DNA of 64,000 nt, taken from positions 33,019,212-33,083,211 of the forward strand of contig OY282609.1 in the NCBI GenBank assembly GCA_958298945.1, in the 5' to 3' direction. This stretch comes from Atherix ibis. Its lineage: Eukaryota; Arthropoda; Insecta; Diptera; Athericidae. The notes beneath the pieces are model-generated. The model ran no database searches, was not told the origin of the DNA, and saw only the letters and a list, made by a program, of their open reading frames with translations. Position 1 is the first letter of the stretch. Every line of letters starts with the position of its first letter. A program made the translations under genes and the position numbers. Positions 44,525 to 56,887 of the stretch are shown here, piece after piece.

Positions 44525-45125
44525 TATTTGTCTTTTAGATTAAGTTCCTAAAATTCCGCGCTCTCCAAATGTTTGGAATTAAATTGTACCATTAGTAGGT
44601 TTTTCACAGATTCTGGTAAAAGTCGGTTCCGGTCGTCAGTCCACTGTTTATTCATTAGGCTATTATACACGCTCAGTTGTCGCGTTATGTGCCGGTATTG
44701 CGAAGAAAAAACAGCAGATTTTTTAAAATTCGGACGACGACCCAGAATAGCGCTTCGTGAAGTACGCCACCCATAAATAGTATTCATTCAAAGGGTTTTC
44801 AAAGAATGTTTGAATGAATACAGGCCCCTGATCTTGATATAGAAAGTCTGATTTGAGCACATTTTACATTTGCAAAATAAGATCAACGGCTGGAAGCAAA
44901 GACAACCACCTTTTGAATGTTAAAGAAGCTTCTTATAATCGATTTCTACAAAGTTGCAAAATTACTTCAGTTCTTCGGTACGAACGGTGTATATTGAAAA
45001 ATAATTGTATATTTTTACTAAAATAGATTCAACGTCAATTGGAAGACCATCGATTCCATGATGTACACAATTATTTCAAATATGGGCTGGGCATCCTATA
45101 TCAATCAGTTGGGTCGTTAGGCGAC
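44525..45125 (-). pseudogene. hAT-type transposase C-terminal remnant
   Basis: Minus-strand frames give, from right to left, GCPAHI-like and NNCVHHGIDGLPIDVESIL (about 45030-45110), then VKIYNYFSIYTVRTEELK and NFVEIDYKKLL, and SKGGCLCFQPL. The end at about 44560-44650 reads DDRNRLLPESVKNLLMVQFN, the dimerisation-domain signature of hAT transposases. The order and motifs match insect hAT-like proteins. Stops and frameshifts are frequent, the N-terminal zinc finger is absent, and no inverted repeats were identified. Boundaries are approximate. Confidence 0.65.
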
Positions 45126-45289
45126 TCTACACATTATTTTGTCCTCTCCTTACAACACCCTGCCTAAATGTTTAATTTGATTTTTTAATGCTGATCTTAA
45201 TACTTACTTCACTTGATGAAGGATGTTGCTGCGTTTATCTCTCGTACTGACTTTAACTTTTATTATTCAATGTACTAAGAGGGTTTCCA

Positions 45290-45840
45290 CTGTCGGAGCC
45301 CGCTTTTTATACAATCCCAACGACAGCATAAACCGTTTTCTTAGAGGTGTCATTGGAATTGAGAAAACTATACCGATCAGTAGACATACCACTGAATGAA
45401 AGTGCAATCCATTGGTCATTGAATAAGCACTCTCAGAGCGGCAGTGATGACAACGCAACAGATACAAAGTCTATTATTAAATTACCACCAGCTGAGGGGT
45501 CCTGTGTTATCAATTCATTGAAGGATAAATTTTTGACAGTCATAAAAAATGCGGGCCCTGTGTAATCAAGTCAAAAATTTGATTTGCCTAAGAGTCCAGC
45601 ATTTACTGGTCGAGGATGATAATTTTGCATTCGTGTGGGAATCATTGACGAAACGGTATGAAAATAAAAAGTTCTTGCTTAAATACTCAGTTAAAAATTT
45701 TATAGAGTCACCACCACAAAGTTTAAAAAAATTCTCGATACCACAAATCAGAGTGTGTTCAAAACTTATGACATCTTAACTACTTTGAGCAAGGATATGG
45801 ATGTGCCATCAAATTTTATGTTAAGCTATGGTGTGTCTGT
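45290..45840 (+). pseudogene. LTR-retrotransposon gag-like remnant (DUF1759 type)
   Basis: On the plus strand, a 76-codon frame at 45549-45779 has VEDDNFAFVWESLTKRYENK, followed by VKNFIESPPQSLKK. This matches the DUF1759-type gag of insect LTR retrotransposons, whose pattern is an acidic segment, then W-x-x-L-x-x-R-Y-x-N-x-R and a short leucine/proline motif. Continuing frames give VFKTYDILTTLSKDMD. The upstream part is broken. It is probably part of a decayed BEL- or gypsy-type element associated with the fragment at 46010-46270. Moderately sure of the domain, not of the element family. Confidence 0.5.
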
Positions 45841-46009
45841 GAGTTTCAAGCTTTTTCAGTAGCATAAATCATTTCCAGGGGTCCGAGAAGCAGTTGAATA
45901 CCAACTCAGGTAAGCTTTCAACATCAAAAATTGATGCGAATGTGGAACAAGTGACATTTCTTGTGATGTCAGACCGTCGATTGAAGATAATGAATGAGTC
46001 CTTAAGATG

Positions 46010-46270
46010 GTCAGAAAATATGTTCTTTGCTCAGATTGGACATTGCAGACACTTGCATTCTCCACTATGACAACACCCCCTATCACATTCCCATATCCAT
46101 CAATGAATTTTTTTGGTCCTCGAGATCAATTGAAACTTTTCAGCACTGCTACTACGAACTGTGGAAGCAACGCCTCCGTTGATGTAAGGCGATGACATTG
46201 ATATATAAAAGTAAAAAAAAATTTTTCCAAAAAAACAATCAGCCTCATTTCTGCCGAAAAAGGAAGAAAA
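46010..46270. mobile_element. Possible LTR-like fragment, relative of 22780-23030
   Basis: Shared ordered blocks with 22780-23030 are: TTCTT(T/G)C near CAGAT(T/C)GGACATTGCAGA, CACTGCTAC with ACTG, AACGC before TC(C/T), and a TATATAAAA box at 46201-46209. The end is CAATCAGCCTCATT. It follows the gag-like remnant on the plus strand. The similarity is patchy and it has no verified ends. Confidence 0.4.
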
Positions 46271-46856
46271 TAAAAAGGAATATAGATAATAAGGCAAATA
46301 ATTCTAAAATGTGAAAGATGAATTAACTGGAAATTGTAATTATTCTCCATGGTAACTAAAAAAAATATTAATCGTAAATAACCAAATGAATTTCTTCAGC
46401 ACTTAACTGGGTTTTAATGGTTTGCTATTAATTTTTACAGTCTATGCCGCTCATTTAGATCAATCGTTTTGAGTCTTTTATGAAATTTTTACTCTAGTTT
46501 ATTGTTCATGTACAGTTCAAAATTTTAATTTTCCTTTCAAAATATGATGCCGTCAATCAATAATTTACAAAGTTATGGTTATATGGTGTGCATTTTTAAT
46601 TTACTTCCTTGAAAACATATATCATCGCTGACACCATCATAAAATTTCAATTATGAAATTGCGAATGTGTGTGTGTATCGGTTTGCTTGTGAAATGAGTA
46701 GATGTGTACCGCATAACTCCATTAGATACTGTGAAATATCTTCGAAACTTTAAAACTTCAGTGGATCTAATTTGCGAACAATACATTATTTTAACTAAAA
46801 ATGATTGGAAAATATCTAAAGAATTTTTTTAAATAAAATATTGAATTTAATTCATG
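46271..46856. other. Non-coding stretch, nothing recognised
   Basis: AT-rich sequence without recognisable features. Confidence 0.4.
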
Positions 46857-46858
46857 TA

Positions 46859-47741
46859 CTAGGTATGTTCAAAAAGTATCGCGAATTTTGAATTTCCGCG
46901 GGTTACGTATATTCGATTTTCGTTATGTTGGTACTCATGTCTCTTACTTATGCCGACAAGTTCGGCCATTTTGAATGCTCAGTTAATTTTTGACAGCTGC
47001 TTTGCTTGCACGTGTTTTGGCTCGTCTTCGATTTTTGCACATTTTTGACCAAAAACAACATCTCATTTATATTGCTAAGGAGCTGTTGGATTCTGTCCGC
47101 GATGACTCAAATTTGCTCCAGAGGGTTATAACTGGTGACGGATCATGGGTTGATGATTGTGACGGGGAAGTCAAAGCTCAATCATCCCAATGGAAGCTGC
47201 CACACGAGCCAAGACTGAAAAAAGTACGCCAAGTTTGGTCGAATGTAAAGGTTTTGCTTACAGTTTTCTTCGATTGCTTGGGCGTGGTGCATCATGAGTT
47301 CTTGCCACAGGGTAGAACGGTCAATAAGGAATACTCGTATTACCTGTAAGTTATGCGCGAGTTGCGCGAAGCTATCCGCCAGAAACGGCCGGATTTGTGG
47401 AAGAACAAAAATTTGCTATTGCACCATGATAATGCCCCTGCTCAGGCATCGTTACTTGTGCGCGAATTTTTGACCAAAAACAACATACTAATAATGCCGC
47501 AGCCACCGTATTCCCCAGATCTGCCCCCCTGTGACTTTTTGAAACGGCATCGAAGGACGAGCTGAACAAGATCACAAAAAAATATTTTTGAAGCGCTTCA
47601 AGGATTGGAAAAAACGTTTGCACAAGTGTATAATATCTTGGGGGGATGACTTTGAAGGGGACAAAATAGATATTTATGAATAAATAAATAATTTTTGAAA
47701 AAAAAAACACAAAATTCGCGATACTTTTTCAACAGACCTCG
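46859..47741 (+). mobile_element. Family B mariner deletion derivative, copy B4
   Basis: It starts CTAGGTATGTTCAAAAAGTA at 46859 after TA and ends TTTTTCAACAGACCTCG at 47741; the right flank TA has decayed to TT. The coding strand is plus. The leader joins directly to FDQKQH at about 47035-47048 (GATTTTTGCACA to TTTTTGACCAAA), the same deletion junction as in B3 and B5. Unlike those, B4 keeps the normal 3' end (DKIDIYE then stop at 47683). Confidence 0.92.
47048..47683 (+). pseudogene. Family B transposase core without DNA-binding domain
   Basis: There is no normal start; coding begins within FDQKQHLIYIAKELLDSVRD. A 119-codon frame at 46990-47349 has the first catalytic region VITGDGSWVDD, where the glutamate after the aspartate is glycine. 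LLTVFFDCLGVVHHEFLPQ follows. A short insertion near 47331-47352 shifts the frame. The second block LHHDNAPAQASLL is present. The third region PPCDF is then cut: a deletion fuses it to the TASKDELNKITK segment. The product would lack DNA binding and integrity of the catalytic core. Confidence 0.88.
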
Positions 47742-47743
47742 TT

Positions 47744-49646
47744 TATGCTCGAAAAAAAACATTTTATTATTGAAAAATGCATGTGATAGAGCAGAGGTAG
47801 TCAATCAACCTGGTCCTCATTCGCACTAGTGGACGATTCAAGTTTTCATGGTTGTCCGATGCAGAAATTCAGCATAAAATTAAATTTGCAAAGTAAAAAT
47901 TTAAAAAAAAAACTAGAATTTGTTACGAAACCTGCTTATTCAAAAATTACGAGTAGTTTGCAGTTGCAATGAATTAAGTTACTACCGAATCGGTGGGCGG
48001 TAAGAAAAAAAGTGAGTATAGTATATCTTTACTATATCTCAGCTGTTTTTGTTGTTGTTGTACACGTTATAGTGGTTCAGCAATATGACTGTGGTGGTGA
48101 CCTATATATGCAAGATACAACCACTTCAATATACTCTAAGAGCTGACGTGTCAAAAAACGAAATAAAATTAAAGAAGGAGGGGAGTAGTCACAAAAAAAA
48201 TTCCAAAAAAAAACCCTTCAAATTACAAGTCATTATATTCTGGGGCACACTAACATTAGTTAGATAGAAATAAGTATTCTATTTTCACATTTCACATTTC
48301 TTATCTAAAAAGTAAATTATAAAAAACATATTTTTTAAATATTTCTACTTAAATCCGTATTATAATCAACAAAAAAATTACTAATTTCAAAATTATCTAA
48401 ACTTTTTCATAAAAAAGTCAATAATGCTTATAAAATTTTTTCATTAAAAATAAAACACTTTGATTTTTATTTTGTACAAGATAATTTTGCATAAAATTAT
48501 TTAATAGTATAACAGTGTATTATCAATTTTATAAGTCACTGTATAATCATAGTTTGTTCGAGTGTGCCGTATTATTGTAGTATGTTGACTGTAAAAATAT
48601 GCACACCCGTCAAAAATGTTGTAAAGAAAACGGCATTTATTTAAGAACGCATAATATGAGAGGAAAAAAAACGGAAATTTGATTTTGAAATTTTCAAGCG
48701 CTTATACTGAACATTAAGCAACATCGCATTATTATGGAATTGTAAATAAAGAAGATCAATTTAAAATTGTCACCTTTGAAATAGTCTTCTCGCTCTCTCT
48801 CTCTACTTGCTTTATTATTATTCTACTATCTTTTTCTTATATTCCCACTTTACTGTTAGCTTTTCACCGTCGTCATCGCCATTAGTTCACGTATTTTTCG
48901 CCCTAATCCCAGATTCATTTAACGATATACACAAAATACTTATATCCAACAAAATTATTTCATAATATTATCGTTGTGTGTATATAATTTCGCATCGTAC
49001 CATGTAATAAGAATATACTCTTACTCAATAATGCTCAAAATAAGTTTCATAATTTCTTAAAACATTTCAATTTTTAATTTTATTATATCTATTTTTTTTT
49101 GTTGGTACAAACAGTTTCCATTCAAAACGTTTTTTGCCATTTGAATGTGCCTTTCAACATTTGTACTCATATTTGAGAAATTTAATAAAATCAAAATGAG
49201 AACGAAGACGAATAAACTTAACGGAAAGCATTTCGAAAAGGGTAAAGTTCACAGGAGCTTTCAACTCTCTAAAATACCGAAAAAATAAAAGCTGAAAGCT
49301 TTGTTATTGTTTTTTTCTTCTCCTTTTTCATTTTTTTATTTCTGAATGTCATTTTGTTAGCTTCTCTTTAATCTAATATGAAAATTTTACGAAGTTTTTC
49401 GTGTAAAAAGATTCTTTTTTTATAAGCACTTTTTATATGTATTTAAAATTATCTTAGTATTATTATTGATTTAGTGTAGTTTTTGTTACTATTTTAATTC
49501 TTAATTAATGTAAAAGAAAATTCGTTTTGTTGTTTTAGAAGAAAAGGGATTTTTTAAGAAGTAATATATTTAAAAATAATCTGAGAGTATCTGAAACTTT
49601 TATAAAAATAAAATCGGAAGGACAGAAGAAAATAATAACTATAAAC
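47744..49646. other. AT-rich non-coding stretch
   Basis: No genes recognised. A short CT-repeat (CTCGCTCTCTCTCTCT) lies near 48789-48804. Confidence 0.5.
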
Positions 49647-49648
49647 TA

Positions 49649-50074
49649 TTAGGTTGTCAAGAAAGTAATTTCGTTGTTTCCCGACAGAGGGCTTAATTGT
49701 ATTTTTTCACAATCACCTTCACACTTAAGCCGCATAAACATATGTATTTTGACAGCTGACGACATAGTAAGGGTTGTTTATGAAAAAATTCAATCGATTC
49801 TTCACAGCAGTTTTTCGTTGATACACTTTTAAATATGGAAAGTGAAAAATAGCATTTTCGGCATATTTTACATTTTTACTATAGAAAAGATAGAAATACT
49901 GTTCAAGCAAGAAAAAAATTATCCGATGTGTATGGAGAAGATGTGTTAAGTGAGCGCCAGTGCCAAAACTGGTTTGCAAAATTTCGATCCGGCAATTTTG
50001 ATCTCGAAGATGCACCAGGTTCTGGAAGTCCAGTTGAAGCTGATGAAGACACAATAAAGGCATTAATTGATTAA
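49649..50074 (+). mobile_element. Family C mariner, copy C5, 3'-truncated
   Basis: It starts TTAGGTTGTCAAGAAAGTAA at 49649 after TA. This is the 5' half only, and it is the one family C copy with coding strand plus. Coding runs from the ATG at 49835 (MESEK followed by a stop) through RKKLSDVYGEDVLSERQCQN, then WFAKFRSGNFDLEDAP and EADEDTIKALID, where it ends at about 50074. A small local duplication (ACACAATAAAGGCATT) straddles the breakpoint at 50050-50095. Confidence 0.88.
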
Positions 50075-50095
50075 TGAACACACAATAAAGGCATT

Positions 50096-51465
50096 TGTTA
50101 AATGCAGCTAGTAGAATAGCTTTTAAATGGGGAATTGTGAGTAATTAAAGCAGCGGTTGATACTAACAAATTCTAACTGATCTAGCCTATTAAATACAGA
50201 TCAGCTTCGCTTAGGAAAGTGATAACGCTCACCCATATTAAATTTTGAAGTCACAAAATAGGCCTTAAAGTCGTGCTAGTTGAAAGCGTCTTAGGATCAT
50301 GTCCAAGGGACATTACATGCAAACAAATAACAAAATAGAATAGAAAATTTAATGGGATACACCAGCAGAAGAAATCACACAATTATTTCTAAAAGGTTGT
50401 TATAGGTTAGTCTGCTTGAACATTGTTTAAAAGCTTTACCTGGTCCACGGTTTAAGTGTTTTCCAAAAGATTAATCTAAACACTCTTATATAATATGGCA
50501 TACCCAGTTTATATAATCGTTGCATAATTGATATGCCTAGGGTTGTATTAAAGATATAATTAAGCTATAATTGAACCTATTGATTTTAGGCGGATTAGTT
50601 AGGCTTTAATTTGAAGTCAGCTAATAATAAGACGTGAAATTACTTAAGCTTGTTTAACAGAAGAGCTTCAATGTTACTAAGAAGACATTTGAAAGACGTC
50701 TTTCTTTGGAAAATACTGGTTAAGTGCAACGCCAAATTTCTCATAAATCTTACAGTATTCAATAATAAGCAATCGTTAATTTGAAATGCCGTCTCTTTTA
50801 TGTTTTTAAAATATAAAATTTCGTATTTATTTGAGAAAAATTTAATTGTAAAAAATATAATTAGAAACTTTCTCGTCGCTGTACGTACACTCATTTACGA
50901 GTATTTTATCTTTTTTGCACTTTTACCTGCTCGAGTTTTGTATTCAGTTATAAGGTTAACTATATTTTAAAAAAAAAAATTAAATAACAATAATTCGTAA
51001 TTTCTGTAAAAATGATTATATTCATTATTGTTGTATTTGAAAAATTTAGAGAAAAAATATTTCTTTTGATGATAAACTATTCTCCATTTTGTATTATGTA
51101 ATCTTACGCAATTACTTGTTTTTTATTTAATTTTTATTGATTTTTCCCAAGCCTATACGAACTTTTCGTGGTTTTATGATATTTTAGGAAAAAGAAAATT
51201 AATACACAAAGTTCGTATGCATAATTAATGGAAAAATCCCAATAAGATTTTTTCACCCTTCTAAATCGATTTCTTACACTAGAATTTTATTCTACTATTT
51301 AAAACTAGAACGAATAACCATATTTCTAAAAATATTCGTTAAATAATTTTGATGCTTGCAAAATAAACAAAAAAAATTAATTGATTTCTTTTGATACAGC
51401 GTTTATGTCTATAAATTTCATATTGTTTTAATTAATAAGAATTTTTATTTGCTGTCATATGAGTT
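50096..51465. other. Non-coding stretch, nothing recognised
   Basis: AT-rich DNA lacking recognisable genes; the part at 50100-50300 is somewhat less AT-rich but unassigned. Confidence 0.45.
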
Positions 51466-51995
51466 GTGGCAAAAAAGTAATGAAACTATAATAAGTTTTT
51501 TCATCAACCATTTTATTGTATTTTTATATATAAATATTATGTTTTCCAAAGTAGTTCCTTTGGGCATCTATGAATTCGCAGTGGCGTTTTTTCCACTCTC
51601 CGTAGCAGTACGGGAAGGCTTTAACTAGAATCGCCTTGAACTCCCCAGTTATGTGCCTTTGTATGCTATCGATAATACTAAAATGATGTTATTTCAAATG
51701 TTTTTTGTTATATTGAGAAACCAATATAATCAAAGGGACTTAGATCATGTGAATAGGGAACCATGGGAATATCTTCTTCAGCAAAAACTCGTTGATGGAG
51801 ATAGCCGTTCGATATAGGCAAGTCTTTGCAATGTCCCGATGTAAACCCCTTTTTCTGAGTCTTTCAAGGAGCTTAAATGTTAAACGGCAGTCTGGTCTCA
51901 CAAAATCTTCCGTTCGTTCCATATTTTCTATGGTTTTCCATAGTTCATATATGCTCGTGTATTTACCGGACAATGTTGGAATTTGTACTGCATAA
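51466..51995 (-). pseudogene. Mariner-type transposase C-terminal remnant (family E)
   Basis: Near 51466 a terminus-like GTTGTGGCAAAAAAGTAATG is followed, on the minus strand, by a recognisable C-terminal tail at 51540-51640: KAFPYCYGEWKKRHCEFID and RNYFGK. This matches the W-x-x-R-x-x-x-C-I-D ending of mariner transposases. Further right, about 51720-51780, VPYSHDLSPFDY corresponds to the third catalytic block YSPDLAPSDY. Reading frames shift between the pieces. The N-terminal half and the other terminus are not recognised. Confidence 0.55.
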
Positions 51996-52305
51996 CCAGG
52001 AGGGACTATTATGCAAGCTATCCGGAATGGAAGTCCTTATTGACGACAATCTTATTACTTTTTTGCTATACCTCGTTGATATTGATATTCTAACGAGCAT
52101 ACATTGACATTGATAAGAAATAAAGGAAGAGGAAAATTCACTCAGGCCTATAACGCCATTTACTGACGTTTTGTAATCAAAATTTTATGACATTTTTCAA
52201 TAAATTTTACCGTTTTTATTTGGACTTTTCTTAGACTATACTTTTCTTTCCGACCAAACACTATTTATAAAAATGGATAAACTTATACTTATTAGTTTCA
52301 ATATA

Positions 52306-53074
52306 CGACGTCTGTTCAAAAAGTATCGCGAAGCTCGGCCATTTTTAATGTTCAGTTAATTTTTGACAGCTGCTTTTCTTGCACGTGTTTTGGCTCATCT
52401 TCGATTTTTGCCTGTTCCAAAAAAATGGATAAAAATATCTGTTTCGGGAACAAGAAAAAGTCACAAGGGGGCTGATGCGTGAGCAGGGGCGTTATCATGG
52501 TGCAAAAGGCAATTTTTATTCTTCCACAAATCCGGGTGTTTCTAGCGGATTGCTTAACGGAACTTGCGCATAATTTGCAGGTAATATTCCTTATTGACTG
52601 TTCTATCCTGTGTCAAGAACTCATGATGCACCACGCCCAAGCAATCGAAGAAAACTGTAAGCAAAACCTTCACATTCGACCGAACTTGGTGAGCTTTTTT
52701 CGGTGTTGGCTCGTGCGGCAGCTTCCATTGGGATGAGTGAGCTTTGGTTTCCACGTCATAACCATAAACCCATGATTCGTCACCAGTTATGACCTTCTGG
52801 AGCAAATTTGGGTCGTCGCGGACAGAGTCCAACAGCTCCTTAGCAATGTTAATGCGATGCTGTATTTGGTCGAAAATGGGCAAAAATCGAAGACGAGCCA
52901 AAATACGTGCAAGCAAAGCAGCTGTCAAAAATTAACTGAACATTCAAAATGGCCGAACTTTTCGGAATAAGTAAGAGACTTGAATACCAACATAACGCCA
53001 CAAAAAAAAGCGAAAAGCGAATATACGTAACCCGCGAAAATTCAAAATTCGTGATACTTTTTGAACAGACCTCG
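52306..53074 (-). mobile_element. Family B foldback-like derivative, copy B5
   Basis: This 769-bp copy is flanked by TA at 52304-52305 and 53075-53076. The right arm is the family B leader on the minus strand; it reaches the deletion junction at about 52868-52885 shared with B3 and B4. The left arm is the same leader in inverted orientation and includes a mutated MDK start segment. It joins FFLFPK coding sequence at about 52439-52446, exactly the junction seen in B3. The left arm itself lacks about 90 bases after CGCGAA. Its orientation is opposite to that of B3, so the two are independent insertions of one rearranged element. Confidence 0.9.
52447..52928 (-). pseudogene. Family B transposase core without DNA-binding domain
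   Basis: A 124-codon open frame at 52554-52928 starts in the leader and reads FDQIQHRINIAKELLDSVRD, the intact first catalytic block VITGDESWVYGYD, then KAHSSQWKLPHEP and LLTVFFDCLGVVHHEFLTQ. The frame breaks shortly after KEYYLQIMRKFR. The second block HDNAPAHA is readable near 52475-52510 but the third is largely deleted, with only CDFFLFP remaining beside the inversion junction. Confidence 0.85.
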
Positions 53075-53081
53075 TATGTTT

Positions 53082-53400
53082 ACAAACTAAAAATACGATT
53101 CTATTTAATATCAAAAATATAAGAATGGACCTAACATAATATATAAATTATTTTTCTCTTTAAAAGATATAAGTAAAAATAGATAATTTATTACACTTTT
53201 GAAATTTAGAAAAGTTTTGTTATGGACACTAGATGCGAGTGGGGATTATATCAACATAAAAAAAATTCTACACTTTAATATGCACTTTGTTCGATTTATT
53301 GCCGCTAGGAGTAAATATGGTGACAAAAAATTACATGTACATGACGAAAGAGCCTTTCCAGTAGTTATTTAATCTAAGGAATTTTCACCATTTCTGTTTC
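53082..53400. repeat. Dispersed repeat, paralogue of 32480-32800
   Basis: This is the second copy of the 300-bp non-coding repeat. It begins within a few bases of the right end of copy B5, whereas the other copy begins about 230 bases from B6. No coding frame or terminal repeats were recognised. Confidence 0.7.
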
Positions 53401-55039
53401 TTCTATTAGTCAGTTTTTCACATAATCGTACAAATATTTTTAAATAAGCATTTATTCATTTATTAAATTCCCCTATTTAGTTATCGGTTGAACTATTTTT
53501 TGAAAACTTTATTTATCAATTTTTATTTGAAAATCATCGCAGTTTTTCCAAAAAAAATATTTATTTATGATATTTTTTAATTTATTTATAAAGTGATTTA
53601 TAGTTTTAAGAAAAAAAATACTACTCATAAAATCACAATACACATTTTCATTAAATATGTAATTATTATTTGTTTCTTATTTAAGATTATTAGCCTTAAT
53701 TAATTACTATCGATGAAGTTTCTTTTTATTTTGGATAATATCCCTTTTATGGTTAATCAGTATCGAAAAAAAACCATTTACGATTTTAAATTTTACATTT
53801 ATTTTAATGTGTTATTTTATGATATGATATGTATATTGATTGCTATTAACAAAATTACAATTTAATTATGTTTATATTATCTTCTTCCTAAAAAAAAAGC
53901 TTAAGCAATTTTATTTTAAAGAAAAATTACCAAATATATTTAAAATTTGCTCTATTTTTATTTGTTTTTTTTTAAATAAAATATTTATAACATATTATTA
54001 GATTTTAATGTTTAGTGTCTTTTTGTAGAAATGTTAATGAGTTTTCTTTAAAAAAAAAGAAGAAAAAAATAATATGTTTTCTTGTTTTATGTGTTTTTAT
54101 CTTATAACGTGTTTTATTGCAATTTGTTTGGTTATGTTCGTTTTATTTTAGTTTTTCTTAGTAAAAATTTATTCTCTGATAAATGGTGTCTAAGTACTCA
54201 GAGAACATACAAATACACTAATCTGACTGAGCTCTTCTTAAATTATAAATATTTAATTAATTCTTTTGTAAATTCAAAAAAAAACTTAAAATTAGATAAA
54301 TTTGTTGCAGAAAAAAAAAATTAATAAAGATCATATATAAAACACATATTAGGTGTTAGGTCTAGTTTTTATCATTTTTCATTTATTTAATAAAACACAT
54401 TTGATAGAAATACTTTTTTTTTGATTAGCAGCAATTTTACTGATTTTCTATATAGTAAAAATTCCATTTATTTTGTTTTCATTATGATTTAAAGAAGTGA
54501 TGACTATCACTTTAATAACATTAATCAGCCAACATTATGACGCAAAAGAAAAAAAGAAAAATTTGTTTTAATAGTGTCAGGTCTGATAAATATGCTAGAT
54601 ATCTAAATAGATAGAAGATATTTATTATTGGAGGTCTGAGATCGTTTTCTTTTTTTTTAAAACTCTTAAAACTTCCTTGCTGTTCCTTCATTTGATGAAA
54701 ATTTTATATAAGTTGAAGTGCGGAGATTTTTTTTTTGTGGACTGAAAGTACGAAAATATCTATTATTATTTTATACCAGTACATGGCTTCCATATACTTT
54801 TTATTAAAATATATATATATATAAAATTGAAGAAAAAGTTTCTGCAATTTTAAATATAGTTTTTTTTAAGCTTAACTTATAGAAGAATAAGAAAGTGGCT
54901 ACTTAACCATAAATAAACAAATTTTAGTTGTACACTTTCCTTTTGATAGTTAAATGTAGTAAATATTTCGTCAGAATTGCTATTAGACTAAATTGGAAAT
55001 TCTCTAGTTCACTGCCGATTTTGAAGAATTTTTTAATAC
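53401..55039. other. AT-rich non-coding stretch
   Basis: Extremely AT-rich with many homopolymers and a short AT dinucleotide run near 54810. No genes recognised; frame 54082-54324 is compositional. Confidence 0.5.
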
Positions 55040-55041
55040 TA

Positions 55042-55424
55042 TTGGGTTGTCCGGGAAGTAATTTTGTTTTTTTTTTATAAAAATGGAAGACGATTTTCTT
55101 ATAGTGAATTAATATTTTATTCAATTTAATATTGTCCAGTCTAATCCAATACCCTTTGTCATCTTTTTGGTAGTAGCATAATTCCACGCTCATAAAATTT
55201 TTGTTCTTTGCTGGCCAAAAACTAATCCAACTGAATTAAACGTTTTAGCGTCTAAAAAATTTTGTGGAGACTGGAACAAATGATAATTGGAAAGTGGTAG
55301 GTCTGGAGAGTATGGTGGGTTTGGCCAGTATATGCCTATGTGGCTTAAGTGTGAAGTTGGTTGTGAAAAAATACAATTAAGTCCTCTGTTGGGAAACAAC
55401 GAAATTCCTTTCCGGACAACCCAA
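55042..55424 (-). mobile_element. Family C miniature derivative, copy C6
   Basis: It starts TTGGGTTGTCCGGGAAGTAA at 55042 and ends TTTCCGGACAACCCAA at 55424, flanked by TA on both sides. At only 383 bp it keeps the family C 3' end (C-terminal codons near 55120-55250) joined, at about 55330-55345, to the 5' leader (GGCTTAAGTGTGAAG). Both ends are very well preserved, so it has the structure of a MITE-like non-autonomous derivative. Confidence 0.93.
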
Positions 55425-55426
55425 TA

Positions 55427-56887
55427 GATTATAGAACAGAATATGAAAAGTTCTCAACATTTTGGGGTCATATTTTAACACAATATATTAATAATACTTA
55501 ATCAAACGCAGTAGCACAGTGTCAGAAATTGATTGTTGGGGCCTTTTTAATTATCAATCAAGTTTAATAGTAGACCATAAGAAAATTAAATAATTATCAT
55601 TTAACACTATACTTACCATTTTAAAATAAGAAATAAAAATCATCTATAATTTCAGTTTTATATTTTGCACCCAATTGTCTGCAATTGAAGGAATCCTTTT
55701 TCTGAGCGTTTCAAAGAGCTTTAAAGTAAAATTAAAATGCTTTACGCTTTAAAAAAAAGCTTGATTTCTTGGTAAATAATGTTCTCCTATACGGTCGGTG
55801 GAACTATTCGTAAGTCGTCAAACTCCCGCATTCCCTAAGCTTAGCACAAAATTTTATAGTACGTCGTTGTTTTAAATTTCTCTGTTCCACTTTTCGTAAC
55901 GAACTATAAAAACACAAATCCAATTTTAGAGTCGCTTAGGTACTAGACGAGAATGAAACTTATACTGTGCGTCAAGGCGGATCTAACCTAAAAGCTATGT
56001 GAAGGAAAATTCCAATCGTACTGCCAGAGTTTTAGTCTCATTATTTTTCTGTCATCCATCGTATTTGCATGTAGCCAATCTTTGCTACTCTATGGAGTTG
56101 ATACAGATTCTTCTTAAATTTAACTATTTTTTGGGGATTTTTCGAGTCATTAAAGTTTATTAATGCAGTGAGATTTCCCCTAAGTTCATGAACTGATGTG
56201 CTCTTTATTAACGTGGTTAGATCTATAAAGATGAGCCAATAGCCTAGAAAAAAATCACCTGTTGTTAGACTAAAATGACGTAATAAAATTGAAAGTGGTT
56301 TAAAAGGAATTTATTTTATATTGTATTTTTTAATATAAGAGTTTACTGGTAAACCTTTTTTCTATTAGTTTTATTTGTATTCTAAAATTTAATATTTATA
56401 TCGCCTCAATCATAATCTAATTTGACCATTTCTGTATTAAGAAGTTTTAAATTAGACTATTAGGATATGAATAATTAAATTTAAAAATAGAAAATATATA
56501 ATTTTTTATATTGGTTGGGTCACATCTATCCTTTGAAAAATTTTATATATAATTACGAGTATATTTTATAACATTCTAATCTGAGTATTGAAAAAAAGTA
56601 TAATTAGATCCATATGTGATATTTTTATTAGGTTTCTTAAAATATCTTGATTATTCGTAAAAAAAATAATAAAGAATCAATGATGATCTTACCAGTCCTG
56701 TTGAATGGCTTTTGACGTCTAAGGGGTTGATGCATTTGAAGAGAAAATACATGTTGTTGGATAATAATGAAGACATATCATATGATTTATCTGTAAAAGG
56801 TATCTCTCCTGATCATTTAACAGATACAAAAAATCAAGGAGAACGGAACCTTCATTGAAATAACATTGGTTTTTTACTCTATTACTC
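55427..56887. other. Non-coding stretch, nothing recognised
   Basis: No genes recognised in this AT-rich stretch. Confidence 0.45.
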
